Positions 61,929-64,000 of a stretch of DNA of 64,000 bases are shown piece after piece. The position numbers and the translations under genes are program-made. The notes beneath the pieces are model-generated. The model searched no databases and was not told the DNA's origin. It worked only from the letters and a program-made list of their open reading frames with translations. Location of the stretch: assembly GCA_012295275.1 (NCBI GenBank), contig CM022675.1:13058753-13122752 (forward strand), read 5' to 3'. The DNA comes from Chrysomallon squamiferum (taxonomy: Eukaryota > Mollusca > Gastropoda > Neomphalida > Peltospiridae). Position 1 is the first letter of the stretch. Each line of letters begins with the position of its first letter.

Positions 61929-62454
61929 TGAAGATAATAATAATAATAAGGTATGTATGAATGTAGTGAAGAACGTATTTAGATAAGAATGCACACATGC
62001 ACGCACACGCACGCACACACACACACACACACATATGTTAACTTGCCTACCTCCGTCTGCTTCTCTGTGGAGCCTGGAATTACCGATGTCAACATCGAGT
62101 AGATTGATGTCGAAAGGAAGATTTGTGTCGTACGAATCGAGGTTCTCGGTTATGTCTAAAAAAAACAACAACAAAAAAACAAAAAAAAAAAAATAAATAA
62201 AAAAAAAAAAAAAAAATAAATAATAACAAAATAAAATAAAATGTAAATGCGATATAATAAATAAAAAAAAATATGTTAAGTAAATAAATTAATATAATAA
62301 ATAAAGAGTAATAAATATATATAAATATATATATATATATATATGTTTAACGTTTATTAACAGACTATGGAACGTGTTATACAAACCTTGTGTTAAGACC
62401 AGAGAGTCGAAAACCAACACAGCAAACACAACCATCAGCCATATTGTTTTCTTC
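50811..62454 (-). CDS. NIDO-AMOP-VWD-EGF protein, mucin-4-like; 3' end missing
   Basis: Large secreted or cell-surface protein, minus strand. Exons found: 62454-62387 (signal, MVVFAVLVFDSLVLTQ), 62155-62051, 61880-61745 (EGF, NNCTGDHVRCVELDDGFEC), 61029-60917 and 59641-59336 (NIDO, GSNGVVSFGRKFNP), 58895-58703 (end of NIDO), 58245-57999 and 57403-57196 (AMOP, KCPCS then SCCYQNGRF), 56865-56621 (VWD, GFGDPHITTLDGRTF), 55794-55627, 55113-54919 (TRGLLGNFDGDKENDF), 54462-54211 (CVFDYLATG), 53612-53396 (cadherin-like sheet), 52511-52330 (EGF), 51324-~51262 (EGF, DNCSEDYDACEEKPC), 50927-50811 (calcium-binding EGF, DECYTTTSRCDQICENSAGS). This order is that of MUC4 and related adhesion mucins, which usually end in a membrane anchor. 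One-base frame breaks lie in the AMOP and VWD exons. The 61745 and 51262 donors are uncertain, and an upstream start exon is possible. Confidence 0.85.
51302..51660. repeat. 59-bp tandem repeat duplicating a 3' splice site and exon start
   Basis: Six units at 59-bp spacing; the sixth is diverged. Each of the first five carries, on the minus strand, the acceptor TTGCAG or TTTCAG, the exon opening with GACAACTGTTCTG, and a stretch of intron. The real exon is the unit nearest the gene's 3' side (51324). The copies read DNCSVDYNVC before a stop, against DNCSEDYDAC in the true exon. Confidence 0.9.
52913..53285. repeat. Minisatellite of about 47 bp, roughly eight copies
   Basis: Degenerate units carrying GTAATGTCAGATATCAATAT and AAACTGTTATTAATTA, in the intron between exons 53612-53396 and 52511-52330 of the mucin-like gene. 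Frequent small changes between units indicate age. Confidence 0.85.
56515..56580 (+). mobile_element. tRNA-like segment, possible SINE head
   Basis: TAGCTCAGTTGTGAG resembles a pol III A box and GGGTTCAACTCC, about 40 bp later, a B box. The stretch between does not fold into an obvious complete cloverleaf, so a tRNA-derived SINE remnant is more likely than a tRNA gene. It ends about 40 bp from the VWD exon donor. Confidence 0.45.
56990..57175. repeat. Tandem repeat of about 79 bp, 2.5 copies
   Basis: Two units containing AACGAACTGAAATTTCTA or AATGAACTGAAATTTCTA and a third partial one ending AACGAACTGAAATTTCAC. Intronic, between the AMOP and VWD exons. Confidence 0.75.
58479..58558. repeat. 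(ATT)n microsatellite
   Basis: About 27 uninterrupted ATT units in an intron of the mucin-like gene, next to the NIDO exon at 58703. Confidence 0.95.
59690..60291. mobile_element. Probable hAT-like MITE in a NIDO intron
   Basis: Inverted ends CAGTGATGAAAAGGCAGG (left) and, reversed, CAGTGATGAAAACCAGGGG (right): the first 12 bases are identical and similarity continues to a shared GTACA. The 602-bp interior has no transposase frame. The flanking 8-mers CGTGCAAA and CTTCAATC do not match, so the target duplication has decayed or the element is chimeric. Confidence 0.55.
61487..61690 (+). mobile_element. tRNA-derived SINE
   Basis: A GC-richer island in AT-rich intron. TGGCTCAATGGTAA at about 61498 fits a pol III A box and ACGTTCGAGTCTC at about 61551 a B box, at tRNA-like spacing. 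A conserved-looking non-tRNA body follows, ending near GTACGTAAGACAGAAAAG. There is no clear A-tail or target duplication. It begins about 55 bp past the exon 61880-61745 donor of the mucin-like gene. Confidence 0.6.
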
Positions 62455-63107
62455 CTGTTAGGAAATAAGTTGTTAGCTGAAAATAAAAAAAAAAAAAAAG
62501 AAAGAAAGAAAGAAAGAAAAAAAAGATCAAATGTAATTAAGAAAATAATATTATAAATTAAGTACAAATAAAATCGTTTAAAATACGAAGATCAACTATA
62601 ATAATAATAATAATAATACAGGTGACTGTTAAAAAATAAAATTTTATTGGAGAAAACAATGGAAATGGCTGCTTTACATATGTGTCCGTTAAATCAGCTT
62701 TGGCTCTGTATGTATATATTTTGCGTTCTATGTATGTCATATTCTCTTCGCTTTTTTTTTCTCCAAGCTATAGTAACAAAATTCGAGATTCGAAAAAAAA
62801 AAAATATTAAAAACTAATAATAAAAAATAAAATTTAATAAAATAAAAATCTTAGAACACAATGCTGAACATTTCATCTGATAAAATCATTTGTTGTCTAT
62901 CTCTCTGACTCTCTCTGTTTCTTTCTTACCGTCTCTGTGTTTCTCAGTCTAATACTTTCTCTATCTCTGTCTGTCTGTTATTTTTTTCTCACTTACTAAT
63001 ATCTTCTCTCTCTCTCTCCTCAGTACCACATTAACTTGTACACAACGTTGTTTAGGTGTACGTGTTTTGTTTATTGCTATCTTACTTCTCTTTATTTAAA
63101 TTAAGTC

Positions 63108-63174
<67 letters not shown>

Positions 63175-64000
63175 ACAAAATTAACTTGTACAAAACGTTT
63201 AGGTTACATATTTTGTTTATTGTTATCTTACTTCTCTTTATTTAAATTTAATTCTTTTCAGGTTTCTTGAGAACAGGTACAAATTCAGGTGATAAAATTT
63301 CACATGTAATGTCAACGTCCTTTCAAAAACAAAGGACGCTTTGAAAGGCATGGGTAAAGATGTCAAAAGTGAAAGAATCATTGATTAATTCATCCTTTAT
63401 GAGTGAATCATCGTCATTTCCAGAATTTCTATCATTAATAATCATATTATTAATAATCGTTATCATCAGCATAATTATTACAATTATCATTTGTTATCAA
63501 TATTTCTTACACGAGCTGTGCATCCTTAGAAATAAAATCAGAAACGGTTAATTTAAGTCGTTCTGTGTGATTTCGACTTAATCTGGAGAATTAGTCATTA
63601 GCATCACTTACTTTCATTAATCTCAAATTTTAATCCGGATTCGTTGACGAATCATGTGATTTTCAAATCTGGGCTGAGTAAACATTTAGTCATTTAAATC
63701 CATTTATCGACTTTTGTTATAATTAATTGTAAATCGTAAACTAGAAGGATGAACATAGAGTAAAATATTTTCATTAATTTTCGTTTTTAATTAAAGATAA
63801 TAAATAGAGAAAGAAAGAAACAATAAGAAGATGAATTAAAACAGAAAAAGAGAAACAAAGAAAGCAAAACAATAAAAAGAAAAAGAAACACGAAGTAAAA
63901 GATGAAGTATAAACTTAAAACTAATAAAGAAAGAAAGAAAGAAAGAAAGAAATGCCACGGAGCGAAACGAATGACCTTAAGAAAGATTTTCTCTTTAGGA
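62455..64000. other. Upstream flank of the mucin-like gene
   Basis: No exon recognised. If the signal exon at 62454-62387 has an upstream partner carrying the initiator, it should lie here or beyond the window. TC- and AAAG-type low-complexity tracts dominate. Confidence 0.5.
63020..63250. repeat. Duplicated segment around a (TC)n microsatellite
   Basis: About 85 bp starting CAGTACCACATTAACTTGTA (63023) recurs as CAGTACAAAATTAACTTGTA (63171), each copy ending in CTTACTTCTCTTTATTTAAA. A TC run of about 60 bp lies between, so the unit is roughly 150 bp. Confidence 0.8.

Overview
The window is a 64-kb piece of an AT-rich, intron-dense animal genome. All genes are split by GT-AG introns of about 0.3-1.5 kb (one may be 15 kb), and microsatellites and minisatellites are everywhere. 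The gene families point to an invertebrate, and I would guess a mollusc or another lophotrochozoan; that is an inference, since nothing here fixes the species. There are no CRISPR arrays, operons or complete autonomous transposons.

Layout. (1) 2.3-24.8 kb: two paralogous genes for secreted CAP/SCP proteins (CAP domain, EGF-like repeats, Thr/Pro stalk, EGF, ShKT-like cysteine-rich tail). Both have 14 exons and they lie on opposite strands as an inverted duplication, with similarity extending into introns. The best first exon for the minus copy is at 24705-24774, which would place the plus copy entirely inside the 15.4-kb first intron of its sister. The plus copy has a one-base insertion in exon 3. 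(2) 22.1-27.0 kb: two non-autonomous DNA transposons, one Tigger/pogo-like and one hAT-like with a perfect 8-bp target duplication. (3) 27.4-39.5 kb, plus strand: a cytosolic methionyl-tRNA synthetase gene (MARS1) with GST-like, zinc-knuckle, KFSKS, anticodon-binding and WHEP parts. The exons for the HIGH half of the Rossmann fold are absent, and two frame breaks interrupt the anticodon-binding domain. (4) 42.8-46.9 kb, minus strand: a complete RHEB small GTPase gene convergent with MARS1. (5) 50.8-62.5 kb, minus strand: a large NIDO-AMOP-VWD-EGF protein of the mucin-4-like type. Its 3' end is not found, and a 200-N gap (50065-50264) lies downstream of the last exon seen.

Cross-cutting point: single-base insertions or deletions break conserved frames in three of the five genes, several at homopolymers. 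Uncorrected long-read base errors are therefore a serious alternative to pseudogenes. The most unusual structures are the nested inverted CAP pair with a swapped first exon, the missing catalytic segment of MARS1, and a 59-bp tandem repeat in the mucin-like gene whose every unit carries a copy of a 3' splice site and the start of its exon.
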